A DNA stretch of 64,000 nucleotides from the NCBI RefSeq assembly GCF_000424685.1, contig NZ_AUKJ01000003.1, positions 1-64,000 on the forward strand, in the 5' to 3' direction. The position numbers were made by a program, and so were the translations under genes. The notes under the pieces were generated by a model, which saw only the letters and a list, made by a program, of their open reading frames with translations, did not search any database and was not told where the DNA came from. Shown one piece after another: positions 19,286 to 28,208 of this stretch. How positions within the stretch are numbered: the stretch's first letter is position 1; each line of letters opens with the position of its first letter. The stretch comes from Methylococcus capsulatus str. Texas = ATCC 19069. GTDB lineage: Bacteria; Pseudomonadota; Gammaproteobacteria; Methylococcales; Methylococcaceae.

Positions 19286-20686
19286 ATGTCCCCCATCAAG
19301 ACGCGATTCGCGCCCAGCCCGACTGGGCTGATCCATCTCGGCAATGCGCGCACTGCGCTCTTCAGCGCTCTCGGAGGCGACGTCTTCGTGCTCAGGATCG
19401 AGGACACCGACCTTGAGCGCAGCCGTGCCGAATTCGTCGCCGAATTGATGAACGACCTGCGCTGGCTCGGTCTGGACTGGCAGGAAGGGCCGCGCGGCGC
19501 CGAACCGGATCCGGACTGGTATCAGTCGCGGCGCGGCGAAATCTACGCGACCTATTACCGTATCTTGGAGGAAAAGGGTCTGGCCTATCCCTGCTTCTGC
19601 ACCCCGCTGGAACTCGAGGTTTCACGCAAGGTGCAGTTGAGTTCCGGCCGGCCGCCGCGCTATTCGGGACGGTGCGCCCATCTCCCGGCCGACGAAGTCC
19701 GCCGCAGGCATGAGGAGGGGCTGGCCGCGACCCTGCGCTTCAGGGTACCGAAAGACCGGGTGGTGGAATTCGAGGATGAGGTCCGTGGGCCGCAGCGCTT
19801 CGCCGGGGAGGACATCGGTGACTTCATCATCCGCCGCGCCGACGGCAGCCCCGCCTTCTTCTTCTGCAATGCCATCGACGATGCGCTGATGGGCATCACG
19901 AGGGTGCTGCGGGGCGAGGATCACCTCACCAACACCCCGCGCCAGCTCATGATCCTCGCCGCCCTGGATCTCCCCCAGCCCCGCTACGCCCACATCTCGC
20001 TCATCGTCGGCGACGACGGCGCGCCGCTGTCCAAGCGCAACGGCAGCCGCAGCATCAAGCAGCTGCGCGAGGAAGGCTATTTTCCCGAAGCCGTGGTCAA
20101 CATGCTGGCGCGGCTCGGCCACCATTATGATGGCGCGGAACTGCTGGGACTCCCCGCGCTGCGGGCCGGGTTCGACATCCGCCGGCTGGGCCGCTCGCCG
20201 GCACGTTTCGACGTGTCCCACCTCGACCATTGGCAGGGCCTGGCGGTGCGCGGCGCTGCCGACGACACCCTCTGGCATTGGCTCCATGCCGAAACCCGGG
20301 CCGTGGTGCCGGACGCCCACCGCGCCGGTTTCCTGGACCTCGTCCGCAGCAACTGTCTGTTCCCAAAACAGGCGGATGCCTGGGCCCGTATCCTGTTCAC
20401 CGACGAGCTGGAACTGGCGGCCGACATCGCCGCGGTGGCGCAGGCGGCCGGTGAGGCGTTTTACCTGGCGGCCATCGATGCCGCGACGGAGTCCCCGGAC
20501 GATTTCGCCGCCTTCCTCGCCGGGCTGAAACGGCGCAGCGGCGCCAAAGGAAAGCACCTGTTCCTGCCGCTGCGGGCGGCGCTGACCGGCAGCCTGGACG
20601 GGCCGGAGCTGGCGAAGATCTATCAGATGCTCGACAAGCCGCGCCTGCACCGGCGGCTGGCCGAGTTCACCTACGAATCGGAATGA
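19286..20686 (+). CDS. gltX: Glutamyl-tRNA synthetase
   Basis: 466-aa class I aminoacyl-tRNA synthetase. The HIGH-type motif is in [13 protein letters not shown] near the N-terminus and the KMSKS-type motif in LSKRNGS at about residue 250. The C-terminal anticodon-binding domain is complete. The start at 19286 puts the protein at the usual [13 protein letters not shown] position; the frame is open upstream, but those extensions have no homology I recognise. No clear Shine-Dalgarno precedes this ATG. cysS follows after one base. Confidence 0.93.
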   Translation: MSPIKTRFAPSPTGLIHLGNARTALFSALGGDVFVLRIEDTDLERSRAEFVAELMNDLRWLGLDWQEGPRGAEPDPDWYQSRRGEIYATYYRILEEKGLAYPCFCTPLELEVSRKVQLSSGRPPRYSGRCAHLPADEVRRRHEEGLAATLRFRVPKDRVVEFEDEVRGPQRFAGEDIGDFIIRRADGSPAFFFCNAIDDALMGITRVLRGEDHLTNTPRQLMILAALDLPQPRYAHISLIVGDDGAPLSKRNGSRSIKQLREEGYFPEAVVNMLARLGHHYDGAELLGLPALRAGFDIRRLGRSPARFDVSHLDHWQGLAVRGAADDTLWHWLHAETRAVVPDAHRAGFLDLVRSNCLFPKQADAWARILFTDELELAADIAAVAQAAGEAFYLAAIDAATESPDDFAAFLAGLKRRSGAKGKHLFLPLRAALTGSLDGPELAKIYQMLDKPRLHRRLAEFTYESE

Positions 20687-20687
20687 C

Positions 20688-22085
20688 ATGCTCAAGATAT
20701 ACAACAGCCTGACCCGGCAGAAGGAGGAATTCCGCCCTCTCGAGCCCCGTCGTGTCCGCATGTACGTGTGCGGCATGACGGTATACGACTACTGCCATCT
20801 GGGGCATGCCCGGGTCATGGTGGTGTTCGACATGGTGGCGCGCTACCTGCGGCACTTGGGGTTGAAAGTGACCTATGTCCGCAACGTCACCGACATCGAT
20901 GACAAGATCATCAGGCGGGCGGTGGAAAACGGGGAAACCATCGGCGCGTTGACGGCCCGCTTCATCGAGGCGATGCACGAAGACGAGCGCGCGCTGGGCG
21001 TGCTGCCGCCCGATCACGAACCGCGCGCCACCGAGTCCATCGACGACATCCTAGCGATGATCGGCACACTGATCGAGCGCGGCCACGCCTATGTCGGCAG
21101 CAACGGCGACGTGTTCTACGCGGTGGCGAGCTTCCCCAACTACGGCCGGCTGTCGGGCAAGAACCTTGACGAGCTGCGAGCGGGCGAACGGATCGAAGTG
21201 GATGAAGCCAAACGCGATCCGCTGGACTTCGTGCTCTGGAAATCGGCCAAGCCGGGCGAGCCGTTCTGGGCATCCCCCTGGGGCCCGGGCCGTCCCGGCT
21301 GGCACATCGAATGCTCAGCCATGTCGACCCGCTGCCTAGGCGCCCATTTCGACATCCACGGCGGCGGCATGGACCTGCAATTCCCCCACCACGAAAACGA
21401 GATCGCCCAGTCGGAAGGGGCGACCGGCGAGCATTTCGTCAATTACTGGATGCACAACGGCTTCGTGCGGATCAACGAGGAGAAGATGTCCAAATCGCTG
21501 GGCAACTTCTTCACCGTGCGCGAGATACTGGCCCGCTACCGGCCGGAGGTGGTGCGTTTCTTCATCCTCAACAGCCATTACCGCAGCCCGCTGAACTATT
21601 CAGACGAAAACCTCGACGAGGCCGCCGCGGCACTGTCGCGCCTTTACACCGCACTGCGCGGCCTGGCTCCAGACCTCCCTCTCCCCTTGGGAGAGGGCCG
21701 GGATGAGGGTTTCTCCTCCCGTTTCGCGGACGCCATGCAAGACGACTTCAACACTCCCGAAGCCATCGCCGTGCTCTTCGACCTGGCACGCGAGATCAAC
21801 CGCCACAAGGCGGCGGAGCCGGCCAAGGCCGCGGCGTTGGGAGCGACGCTGAAATCCCTGGGAAACGTCTTGGGTTTGTTGCAGACCGACCCGGAAGCCT
21901 ATTTCAAGAGCGATGCCGGCGGTTCGGGCTTGAGCGATGCGGACATCGAGGCACGGATCCAGGCACGCATCGAGGCCCGCAAAGCCAAGAACTGGGCCGA
22001 GTCCGACCGCATCCGGGACGAACTCAAGGCCCAGGGAATCATCCTGGAAGACTCCGCCGCCGGCACGACCTGGCGGCGCGAATGA
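20688..22085 (+). CDS. cysS: Cysteinyl-tRNA synthetase with in-frame palindromic repeat
   Basis: 465-aa class I synthetase. Zinc/active-site Cys is in [21 protein letters not shown] is intact ([12 protein letters not shown]), and the C-terminal DALR-like region ends in WRRE. Residues ~330-340 ([13 protein letters not shown]) are encoded by a palindromic repeat at 21677-21709 that also occurs in non-coding DNA of this window, so the repeat was inserted in frame in a loop between the catalytic and helical domains. The start is one base after the gltX stop. Confidence 0.94.
   Translation: MLKIYNSLTRQKEEFRPLEPRRVRMYVCGMTVYDYCHLGHARVMVVFDMVARYLRHLGLKVTYVRNVTDIDDKIIRRAVENGETIGALTARFIEAMHEDERALGVLPPDHEPRATESIDDILAMIGTLIERGHAYVGSNGDVFYAVASFPNYGRLSGKNLDELRAGERIEVDEAKRDPLDFVLWKSAKPGEPFWASPWGPGRPGWHIECSAMSTRCLGAHFDIHGGGMDLQFPHHENEIAQSEGATGEHFVNYWMHNGFVRINEEKMSKSLGNFFTVREILARYRPEVVRFFILNSHYRSPLNYSDENLDEAAAALSRLYTALRGLAPDLPLPLGEGRDEGFSSRFADAMQDDFNTPEAIAVLFDLAREINRHKAAEPAKAAALGATLKSLGNVLGLLQTDPEAYFKSDAGGSGLSDADIEARIQARIEARKAKNWAESDRIRDELKAQGIILEDSAAGTTWRRE
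21677..21709 (+). repeat. REP-like palindromic repeat inside cysS
   Basis: A perfect 9-bp inverted repeat (CCCTCTCCC / GGGAGAGGG, 3-nt loop) is followed by CCGGGATGAGGG. The same arms occur at 25173-25193, and the flank recurs at 60755-60770. Here the repeat is translated within cysS without breaking the frame. Confidence 0.8.
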
Positions 22086-22097
22086 GAAGACCGGCGC

Positions 22098-22958
22098 TCA
22101 GGCCATGGTCTTGGCCAGCGCGAAAATTTCCTCCGCGTCGAACACCTGATCGTTACGCTCGAATAGCTTGGCGATACAGGCCCGATGCACGGCCAGCTTG
22201 AGGGTGCCGAATCCGATCGCTCCCCAAACGATCTTACCGTGCCGGTCCGTGCCCCGGTCCATCATGTCGGTCCCGCCCAACCCCAGGGGGGGAGTGGCGT
22301 TGGCATCGGCCAGCAGCTCCAGGTCGGGGCGGTCGCGCCAGTGACATTCTTCCAACAGCCGTACCCCCGCCGCCCCGGTGGCGAACACGATCTGGGCGTC
22401 GGCGATCGCCGCGGCACGCGCATCGTCGTCGAATGCCTCGACCGGCACCAGATCGACCCCGAAACGCGCCTTCATCTCGGCACAGGCGTGCTCGGCGCGG
22501 GCCATCTGCCGCGAGGTGATGACCACTTCCGAACAGCCCTCCTTCGCCAGCATCACCGCCGCCCGCTGGCCCACCGGACCGGTGCCCGCCAGCACCACCG
22601 CCTTCTTGCCCGCCAGCGTGCCGCTCGAAGCCAGCTTGGCGACCCCGGCCGCCGCGGTGGTATTGCTGCCGTTGCTGTCCAGCATCACCGACACCCGGAA
22701 ATCGGCGAAAAACTTCTTCCGCACCGCCCGCAACAGATTTTGCCCTGCCACCAGGTCGCTGCCGCCCACGAATATGGCGGTGTTCTTCTTGTCCTTGGGC
22801 GCGCGGGTGAAGATGGTTCCCTCCACCAGCGGGCCGACGTTGTCGGGCGTCAAATGCCCATGGGCAATGACCTGATCGGCGCCACCGTCGTAGCCCACGA
22901 CGGTGTCGAAAACGGACGGATGCAGGTCGGTATCGAATTGAAACAGCAGCTTTTTCAT
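22098..22958 (-). CDS. mtdB: NAD(P)-dependent methylene-tetrahydromethanopterin dehydrogenase
   Basis: 286-aa enzyme of the H4MPT-linked formaldehyde oxidation pathway; it oxidises methylene-H4MPT to methenyl-H4MPT. Strong family signatures are present: the N-terminus KKLLFQFDTD, MLDSNGSNTTAAAGV, the Rossmann segment VVLAGTGPVGQRAA and the C-terminal VFDAEEIFALAK. MtdB is a hallmark of methylotrophic proteobacteria. Start ATG 22958 is divergent from fchA with 125 nt between them, so the shared intergenic region may serve both C1-carrier pathways. Confidence 0.95.
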   Translation of the reverse strand: MKKLLFQFDTDLHPSVFDTVVGYDGGADQVIAHGHLTPDNVGPLVEGTIFTRAPKDKKNTAIFVGGSDLVAGQNLLRAVRKKFFADFRVSVMLDSNGSNTTAAAGVAKLASSGTLAGKKAVVLAGTGPVGQRAAVMLAKEGCSEVVITSRQMARAEHACAEMKARFGVDLVPVEAFDDDARAAAIADAQIVFATGAAGVRLLEECHWRDRPDLELLADANATPPLGLGGTDMMDRGTDRHGKIVWGAIGFGTLKLAVHRACIAKLFERNDQVFDAEEIFALAKTMA

Positions 22959-23083
22959 GGTCTAAGGTTCGTACTTGGTGTTGTTCCCGGTGATCGGCAC
23001 ACGGCGCGTCGACTCGTGATTTTACGCCAGCCGAAGGGCTTGCTTATAATGATCGGCCGTCGTTTTCTCAAGCACCGCGCGCC

Positions 23084-23707
23084 ATGATCCAGGACCAGCC
23101 GATCCAGCAGTTTCTCGACGAACTCGCCAGCAAGTCGGCGACGCCCGGTGGCGGCAGTGCGGCGGCCATCATGGGCGCGATGGGAGCGGCTCTGGTCGGC
23201 ATGGTGTGCAACCTGACGGTGGGCAAGAAGAACTACGAAGCCGTCGAAGCCGAAATGGCCGACGTCCTGGCAAGAGCGGACGCCTTGCGGGCGCAGTCCA
23301 TCGACATGATCCGGGCGGATATCGAAGCCTTCGACCGGGTCATGGCGGCCTACGCCCTGCCTCGCGAAACGGAGGAGGACAAGGTCGCACGCAGCACGGC
23401 CATACAGGAAGCGCTGAAAGCCGCGACCGAGGTCCCTTTGGCCTGCGCCCGTCTCTGCCTGGACATCATCGGGCTGAGCGAGACTGCCGCCCAAAAAGGC
23501 AACCGCAACCTGATCAGCGACGCCGGCGTGGCCGTCATGGCTGCCCATGCCGCCCTCAAGAGCGCGGCACTGAATGTCTACGTCAACGCCAAGGGTGTGA
23601 AAGACGAAGCTTTCGCCCGGGAGCGGGTGGATCGGCTCGAGGCCCTGCTGGAAGAGGGCGAGGCGAAAGCCCATGCCGTTTTCGAAACGGTGAGGGCGAA
23701 TCTTTGA
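23084..23707 (+). CDS. fchA: Methenyl-tetrahydrofolate cyclohydrolase FchA
   Basis: 207-aa all-helical enzyme of the formimidoyltransferase-cyclodeaminase/FchA family. It interconverts methenyl-H4F and 10-formyl-H4F in the assimilatory C1 branch of methylotrophs. Diagnostic segments are the N-terminal TPGGGSAAA loop, NLTVGKK and GNRNLISDAGVA. In methylotrophs fchA usually sits with mtdA; here it is divergent from mtdB instead and is followed by a tRNA cluster. Confidence 0.92.
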   Translation: MIQDQPIQQFLDELASKSATPGGGSAAAIMGAMGAALVGMVCNLTVGKKNYEAVEAEMADVLARADALRAQSIDMIRADIEAFDRVMAAYALPRETEEDKVARSTAIQEALKAATEVPLACARLCLDIIGLSETAAQKGNRNLISDAGVAVMAAHAALKSAALNVYVNAKGVKDEAFARERVDRLEALLEEGEAKAHAVFETVRANL

Positions 23708-23792
23708 GACATCGAGATTGACGGACCCTTCCTGAGACTATAGAATTTGCCACTCTTTGAGTGGCGCATCGACGAGGTTCGGCAAGCTCATC

Positions 23793-23869
23793 CGGGGTAT
23801 AGCGCAGTCTGGTAGCGCGTCTGCTTTGGGAGCAGAATGTCGGGGGTTCGAATCCCTCTACCCCGACCA
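23793..23869 (+). tRNA. tRNA-Pro (anticodon TGG)
   Basis: 77-nt cloverleaf with acceptor stem CGGGGTA/TACCCCG, anticodon loop TTTGGGA (TGG), T-arm GGTTCGAATCC and encoded CCA at 23867-23869. It is the first of four tRNA genes in tandem. Confidence 0.96.
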
Positions 23870-23875
23870 GTTCAA

Positions 23876-23952
23876 GCGCTTGTAGCTCAGCCGGATAGAG
23901 CATCGGCCTTCTAAGCCGAGGGTCGCAGGTTCGAGTCCTGCCAGGCGCGCCA
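23876..23952 (+). tRNA. tRNA-Arg (anticodon TCT)
   Basis: 77-nt cloverleaf with acceptor GCGCTTG pairing CAGGCGC (one G-T pair), anticodon loop CTTCTAA (TCT, for AGA/AGG codons) and encoded CCA. It lies 6 nt after tRNA-Pro. Confidence 0.96.
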
Positions 23953-23960
23953 ATTTCAGT

Positions 23961-24037
23961 GGTGACCGTAGCTCAGTCGGTAGAGTCCCGGATTGTGATT
24001 CCGGTTGTCGTGGGTTCGAGCCCCATCGGTCACCCCA
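23961..24037 (+). tRNA. tRNA-His (anticodon GTG)
   Basis: Acceptor stem carries the extra 5' G(-1) opposite C73 typical of tRNA-His. The anticodon loop is TTGTGAT (GTG) and the 3' end is CCCCA with encoded CCA. Third gene of the cluster. Confidence 0.95.
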
Positions 24038-24049
24038 TACCCGTGTCAC

Positions 24050-24125
24050 GGGCCATTAGCTCAGCTGGTAGAGCAGCGGACTCTTAATCCGTTTGTCGTA
24101 GGTTCGATCCCTACATGGCCCACCA
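24050..24125 (+). tRNA. tRNA-Lys (anticodon CTT)
   Basis: 76-nt cloverleaf with acceptor GGGCCAT/ATGGCCC, anticodon loop CTCTTAA (CTT), T-arm GGTTCGATCC and encoded CCA at 24123-24125. It is the last tRNA before the accessory region, so its 3' end is a candidate integration point, although no downstream repeat of it was found. Confidence 0.95.
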
Positions 24126-24468
24126 ATTCAATCAATGGCGTCCCCGACGACTTCCGGCGTAAGGTGCGCAAGCGCTCCGTCGTCTTCACGGTCGAATGAC
24201 CGGGGAGATCACGCACGGCGACCGGTGACCGTCTCCCGCAGAGCCCCGCTACGAAACCCGTGACGGCGTTGGAATCCTGATCCGGCGACCGCACCTCGTT
24301 CATCGAGCCGCAAGAAGACACCCTACTCTCCTTAAATGACGATACAAGCACCGTCAGAGCAATTGTTTTTATCTAGGAAACCCACCATTGCCTTGAATTG
24401 TCGCATGACTTTCGCCGTAGCTGGACTATGGTTCTTGCATTCTTCCCAAAGAGGAGGGGGACCACCGT

Positions 24469-24612
24469 ATGGTAGAACTCCAAGCGCTCAAACGAAGAAT
24501 GAGACGGTATATCCGGCGGCACCGGCGCGATTTGCTCTTTCCTTTCCTCATCGGCACGACGCTCATCGCCGCACTGATCACCGGGATCGTCATTTTCGGC
24601 CTGGAGTGGTAA
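24469..24612 (+). CDS. 47-aa single-pass membrane protein
   Basis: Small ORF with a strong Shine-Dalgarno (GAGGAGGGGG, 24451-24460) about 8 nt before the ATG. The N-terminal ~20 residues are very basic (RRMRRYIRRHRR) and are followed by one hydrophobic helix (LIGTTLIAALITGIVIFGL) ending in EW. This layout fits a small inner-membrane protein with the basic end in the cytoplasm. I recognise no family. The basic residues and good RBS argue against chance. Confidence 0.6.
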   Translation: MVELQALKRRMRRYIRRHRRDLLFPFLIGTTLIAALITGIVIFGLEW

Positions 24613-24987
24613 GCGGACCGCTCAGGGCGGATTTTCGCGGGGTGGAAAAAAATCGCCTCACCCCCCTCCCCCAAGCCGACCTTGCGCAGGCTTTTTTCAG
24701 GGTTCGTCAGAACACCGTATTGGCAAGGCTTCGGGAGGTGGCACGTCGCATCGACGCCGGCTGCCAGCGAGGTGCCGGGGCGAGACATGGTCCCCCGTTT
24801 CTGGAATGCCCTGCCGCCCGAGGATTTCGCGACGGGCCCTCGGCCAGCAGCCCTTCGATGACCTTGGCGCGTGCAAGACAGGCATCGAGGGCGGTTTTTG
24901 GCCTGGGCTTCATCGCTGGTTCCAGGGAATGACCGGCGACGCAACCCCGAACGCCTCGTTACAAAGGGAAGTCCAGTGGTAATCCCC

Positions 24988-25009
24988 CCTCTCCCGCAAG
25001 CGGGAGAGG
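24988..25009. repeat. REP-like palindrome
   Basis: Nine-bp arms CCTCTCCCG / CGGGAGAGG with a CAAG loop. It resembles the palindrome family seen in cysS and at 25160, and lies immediately before the methylase relic. Confidence 0.65.
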
Positions 25010-25026
25010 AGAGAAAGCCGTCGAAG

Positions 25027-25192
25027 GACTGGGCGGCGGTTTCCAGTTCTGCCGCCTGTCCGCCGAACCGCTCTTCGACGCCGACGGCCAGATCCGCCGC
25101 GACGTGACATTCGCGCAACTGGCCAAGTTCGTCTGGTTCGCCGAAACCGGCACCGGCTTCCCTCACCCCCAACCCTCTCCCAGAGGGAGAGG
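25027..25192 (+). pseudogene. Relic of a type III-like DNA methyltransferase (Mod) C-terminal part
   Basis: One frame reads GGGFQFCRLSAEPLFDADG, then FAQLAKFVWFAETGTG. This matches the conserved region of type III/adenine DNA methylases (GFRxxRLxxPLFDxxG ... LAxxVFFTETG). Only about 45 codons remain, with no start or catalytic motifs. The frame then runs into a palindromic repeat and stops. Taken with the Res-like fragment that follows, this is the remains of a mod-res pair. Confidence 0.55.
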
Positions 25193-25195
25193 GGG
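25160..25195. repeat. REP-like palindromic repeat
   Basis: CCTCACCCCC then a palindrome with 9-bp arms CCCTCTCCC / GGGAGAGGG. Same family as the copy in cysS, in the opposite orientation. It lies exactly between the Mod and Res relics. Confidence 0.75.
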
Positions 25196-25203
25196 CTCGA
25201 TTT

Positions 25204-25467
25204 GTGTCATTCGATGACCCGGAGGTGCTGGAGTATCCGTGGGACCTGCCTCCCGTCGACGCCGCACCCACGGCCGATGGCCGGTTCTATCCCAATTTTC
25301 TATGCCAGTTGCCCGGCAGTGCAGACAGGCCCGGAGTGGTTCTGGCGGTGGGGCACAAGGGGGCCGATCGCTGGAACGGGGCTGAGGACGATCGCTCGAT
25401 CGGGAGGTTGTGGGCCAACCTGTCGCAAGGCCGTTGCCGGTTCGTCATGGTCAAGGACGAGCGGTGA
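25204..25467 (+). pseudogene. Relic of the C-terminal end of a type III restriction (Res)/helicase protein
   Basis: An 87-codon open frame resembles the C-terminal nuclease region of Res-type helicases: FYPNFLCQL, then VVLAVGHKGADRW, IGRLWANLSQGRCRFVMVKD. The family has YPDFxxxL...EYKGADRW, so the acidic catalytic residue before KG (E in family) reads H here and the Asp of PDF reads Asn. With the helicase domain missing and these changes, it cannot be a working nuclease. The ATG at 25204 is internal to the ancestral gene. Confidence 0.55.
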
Positions 25468-25797
25468 GAGTGGATCGAGCCGCTTTTGACATGACCCTCC
25501 GACTTCGCCGCCCTCGACGTCGTGCGCACTGAGGGGAAGACCCGGCCCGGGCCAAGGCTGGAACGAGAGCGTGCGGGATTCGGCCGGCTGAACGAACGGC
25601 TCCGGGAGTCACGGCGAGCACGTCTCCGGGATGAAGCGGCGGCCAGTCGATGGCCGGCCGCTGGTACGAGGTGCTGCGCGCGGCGGATCCCGGGGCCGGA
25701 TGAAACGAGACCGTACCTGGGATCGCTCCCTGCCCCCGGGGAAACCCGCCTACGGCGATTCGATCGGCGGCGATGACCCGCCGCATTGCATCCGTCG
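25468..25797. other. Gene-less stretch
   Basis: About 330 nt between the Res relic and the GGDEF gene. Several frames are open because of high GC, but none has an RBS or a recognisable protein motif. It is probably decayed coding sequence. Confidence 0.4.
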
Positions 25798-26955
25798 TCA
25801 GACGACCGCCACTCGGTTGCGCCCGGCCTGTTTGGCGACGTACAGGGCACGGTCGGCATCATGCTTGAGCAGGGACAAATCGTAGGGTGGCCCTTCGATA
25901 CAGGCGACACCGATGCTCACGGTGAGCGGTATGGCTTCTCCGCCGTAGAGGAAGCCGGCGTGCATCGTCGCCAGGCGCAGGCGTTCAGCGATGCGCTGTG
26001 CCTGGGCCCGCCCGGTGGCCGGCAACAGAACGCCGAATTCCTCGCCGCCGTAGCGGCAGAGCAGATCTCGGTGCCGCAGGCTTTCTTCCATGGTCTCCGC
26101 AACCCGGACGAGGGCGGCATCGCCCGCGGCATGACCGTGCCGGTCGTTGACCTGCTTGAAATGATCGATGTCGATCATGAGCAGCGAGACCGGCACCCGC
26201 TTCGTGCGAGCCCGAAGCAGTTCATCGGTGGCGAGGTTTTCGAACACTCGCCGGTTATAGATCCGTGTGAGCGAGTCGAACGATGCCAGCTGATGCAATT
26301 CGGCATTGAGCTCCTCGGCGACGATCAGACCGAAGCACAGAGAACCCAGGACGTTTCCGACCAGGATGGCGGAGTACGTCAACTGCTGCACCCAGTTTTC
26401 GTCCATGGGATGGACGATGGGTGAATCCAGGATGAGCGGACTCACCGCCCGGATCGCCAATACCACGCTGATGGCGAGCGCCAGGAAACCGGTGACCCGG
26501 TAAATCGACCGGCCGGAGGGAGGATCCGGACGCAGCAGAGCGCGTGCAATCATGAAGAACACCGCAGCGGCCAATCCGCTGTTGACGCTGATGCGGAGCC
26601 CGTCGTAACCGGCGTGGAGGGTGTAGGCGTTAGCGACGGCGGCAAACACGAACACGCCCAGCAGCGCGAACTTGCCGTAGACGCGCTCCCGGAGTTCCTG
26701 CACGGCGACGAAAACCAGGAGGGTTCCGCCGATCCCGAGCGTGACCGCCCCACCCAGTGCGACCGGTTCCGGAACCAGCGATCTCGCGGTCAGGACGAAA
26801 AGCGCGAAATTCATCCCCATCATCAGCCCGCCCAATGCCCACGCATGCATGCCGCGGGTGATCCGGCCGGGATATTGGGGAGCGACCAGCAGAATCATGC
26901 CGGCCTTTCCCACCGAAGCCAGCGTCAGGAGGGTATAGAAGGTATAGGGATCCAT
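25798..26955 (-). CDS. Membrane-anchored GGDEF diguanylate cyclase
   Basis: 385-aa protein. The N-terminal ~200 residues hold six or so transmembrane helices; a GGDEF domain fills about 225-385. The active-site signature is GGEEF (in RYGGEEFGVLLP), compatible with c-di-GMP synthesis, and the metal/substrate segment IDIDHFKQVNDRHGH is intact. No RxxD inhibitory site is obvious before GGEEF. The ATG at 26955 is preferred: upstream in-frame sequence is derived from an IS3-type remnant that ends right at the start codon. Confidence 0.85.
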   Translation of the reverse strand: MDPYTFYTLLTLASVGKAGMILLVAPQYPGRITRGMHAWALGGLMMGMNFALFVLTARSLVPEPVALGGAVTLGIGGTLLVFVAVQELRERVYGKFALLGVFVFAAVANAYTLHAGYDGLRISVNSGLAAAVFFMIARALLRPDPPSGRSIYRVTGFLALAISVVLAIRAVSPLILDSPIVHPMDENWVQQLTYSAILVGNVLGSLCFGLIVAEELNAELHQLASFDSLTRIYNRRVFENLATDELLRARTKRVPVSLLMIDIDHFKQVNDRHGHAAGDAALVRVAETMEESLRHRDLLCRYGGEEFGVLLPATGRAQAQRIAERLRLATMHAGFLYGGEAIPLTVSIGVACIEGPPYDLSLLKHDADRALYVAKQAGRNRVAVV

Positions 26956-27217
26956 TCTTTCGCTTTCAGGCGACCGTGGCCGGGAAATGCTGCTTCTCCA
27001 TCCCGTTTGGCCTTTCGCACCCACTGCTTAAGCAGCCCCTCCGACAGCTCCAACCCGCGTCCGACTTCGGCTATCGGCCTGCCACTCCTCGCAGCGAGTT
27101 CAACCGCTTCGCTCTTGAGCGCGCTGCCGTATGTTCGTCGTGTCGCACTCATTGTCATCATTGCCTCCATTCGCAGCGTGAAGGATTTATCTCTCCTTCC
27201 ACTAAAACGGGGCAACA
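26956..27217 (-). mobile_element. IS3-type insertion sequence remnant (orfA fragment)
   Basis: From the ATG at 27152, a minus-strand frame reads as the N-terminus of an IS3-family OrfA: an HTH with ALKSEAVELAARSGRPIAEV, then LSEGLLKQWVRKAKRDGEAAFPGHGRLK. It ends abruptly after ~66 codons at the GGDEF gene. The upstream piece (TGTTGCCCCGTTTTAGTGGA at 27217-27198) looks like the IS terminus. OrfB and the other terminus are missing, so the element is dead. Confidence 0.65.
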
Positions 27218-27272
27218 TCACCCCAAGTCCGCCTGCACGCAATGTTGTACCGCTTTTGGCTTTGCAAGACTT

Positions 27273-28208
27273 TTACCTTTTGAGCATAGCCCGAATTTCG
27301 TTTAGGCTATACGGTGGCTTTCTCATGTGCAGCATTGCATGGCAATTGGGACAAACTGGGCATAAATCATTGATTGGGTCAACTTGATATTCTGCACAAA
27401 TTTCGCCCAAAGGTTTTATATGGTGAACATGGATAAAACCTTTTCCGATTTCGCCATACTTTTCATGGAAAACAAAGCCGCAAATAATACATTTTGCGCC
27501 GTAGTGTTCAATACAAGCGTTTCTGGCTTGCGGATTACGCTCATAAGCATTTACCGTAATAGACTTTGATGCACCTTCGTAAAACTCTTGAGGCTCGTCT
27601 ATTTGTTCAGGCAACAATCCCAAACCAGGTTTACTTTCCGTGTAAACCCTATCTAAAATTTCTGCTCTAAAATTCACATCAACCGCCATTTTATACATAA
27701 GCGGCTCGTGAGATTTTCGATACGGCGAAGATTTAGCCCGTCCGACTTCTGCTAAAAGTGCTTCACTCCAACTTTGGTAGATTTGCTCAGATGTCTCCAG
27801 CCAATAAAGCAATTCATGGAAATTGCCGAAGCGCAAGAAATAAGGCGGGTCAGAATCTTCACCGCGCAAGTTTCTAAATTGCCCCCACTTACCCAGATCT
27901 GGACTATCCCTCAATTGAGGGATTTCTCTGGCGGAGGCAGTAAAAATCAAGCCAACATATAGTTTTGTTTGTTCATTTTCTTTCTTTTTTCGCAAAGCAA
28001 CAACATAGCGATTATTGATGGTAACCGGAAAACGCCAGCCTGTACTATTCGGCGACAAAGACATGACAAGTCGAGGATCATCGTTATCCAATCCTGTTAT
28101 TTTGATGATCCGTTTCACCAATTCAAAATATGAATTGACCCATTCTCGACTCGGGGCATATTTTATCCGCTTGACGAGTAATTCAATCTTGTCGTTATCC
28201 GATGGCAT
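27273..28208 (-). CDS. HNH endonuclease-domain protein, AT-rich
   Basis: 311 aa. The C-terminal HNH domain has the zinc CxxC (CIICGF), the core HVHHIKPLG, and DLCPVCPNCHAMLH. The N-terminal ~200 residues match nothing I recognise and may provide DNA or modification recognition, as in McrA-like enzymes. Base composition is far more AT-rich than the neighbours, with Lys/Asn/Tyr-rich codons, indicating recent transfer. The start may be ATG 28208 or TTG 28220, which has AGGT about 7 nt upstream. No partner methylase is intact nearby. Confidence 0.8.
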   Translation of the reverse strand: MPSDNDKIELLVKRIKYAPSREWVNSYFELVKRIIKITGLDNDDPRLVMSLSPNSTGWRFPVTINNRYVVALRKKKENEQTKLYVGLIFTASAREIPQLRDSPDLGKWGQFRNLRGEDSDPPYFLRFGNFHELLYWLETSEQIYQSWSEALLAEVGRAKSSPYRKSHEPLMYKMAVDVNFRAEILDRVYTESKPGLGLLPEQIDEPQEFYEGASKSITVNAYERNPQARNACIEHYGAKCIICGFVFHEKYGEIGKGFIHVHHIKPLGEICAEYQVDPINDLCPVCPNCHAMLHMRKPPYSLNEIRAMLKR

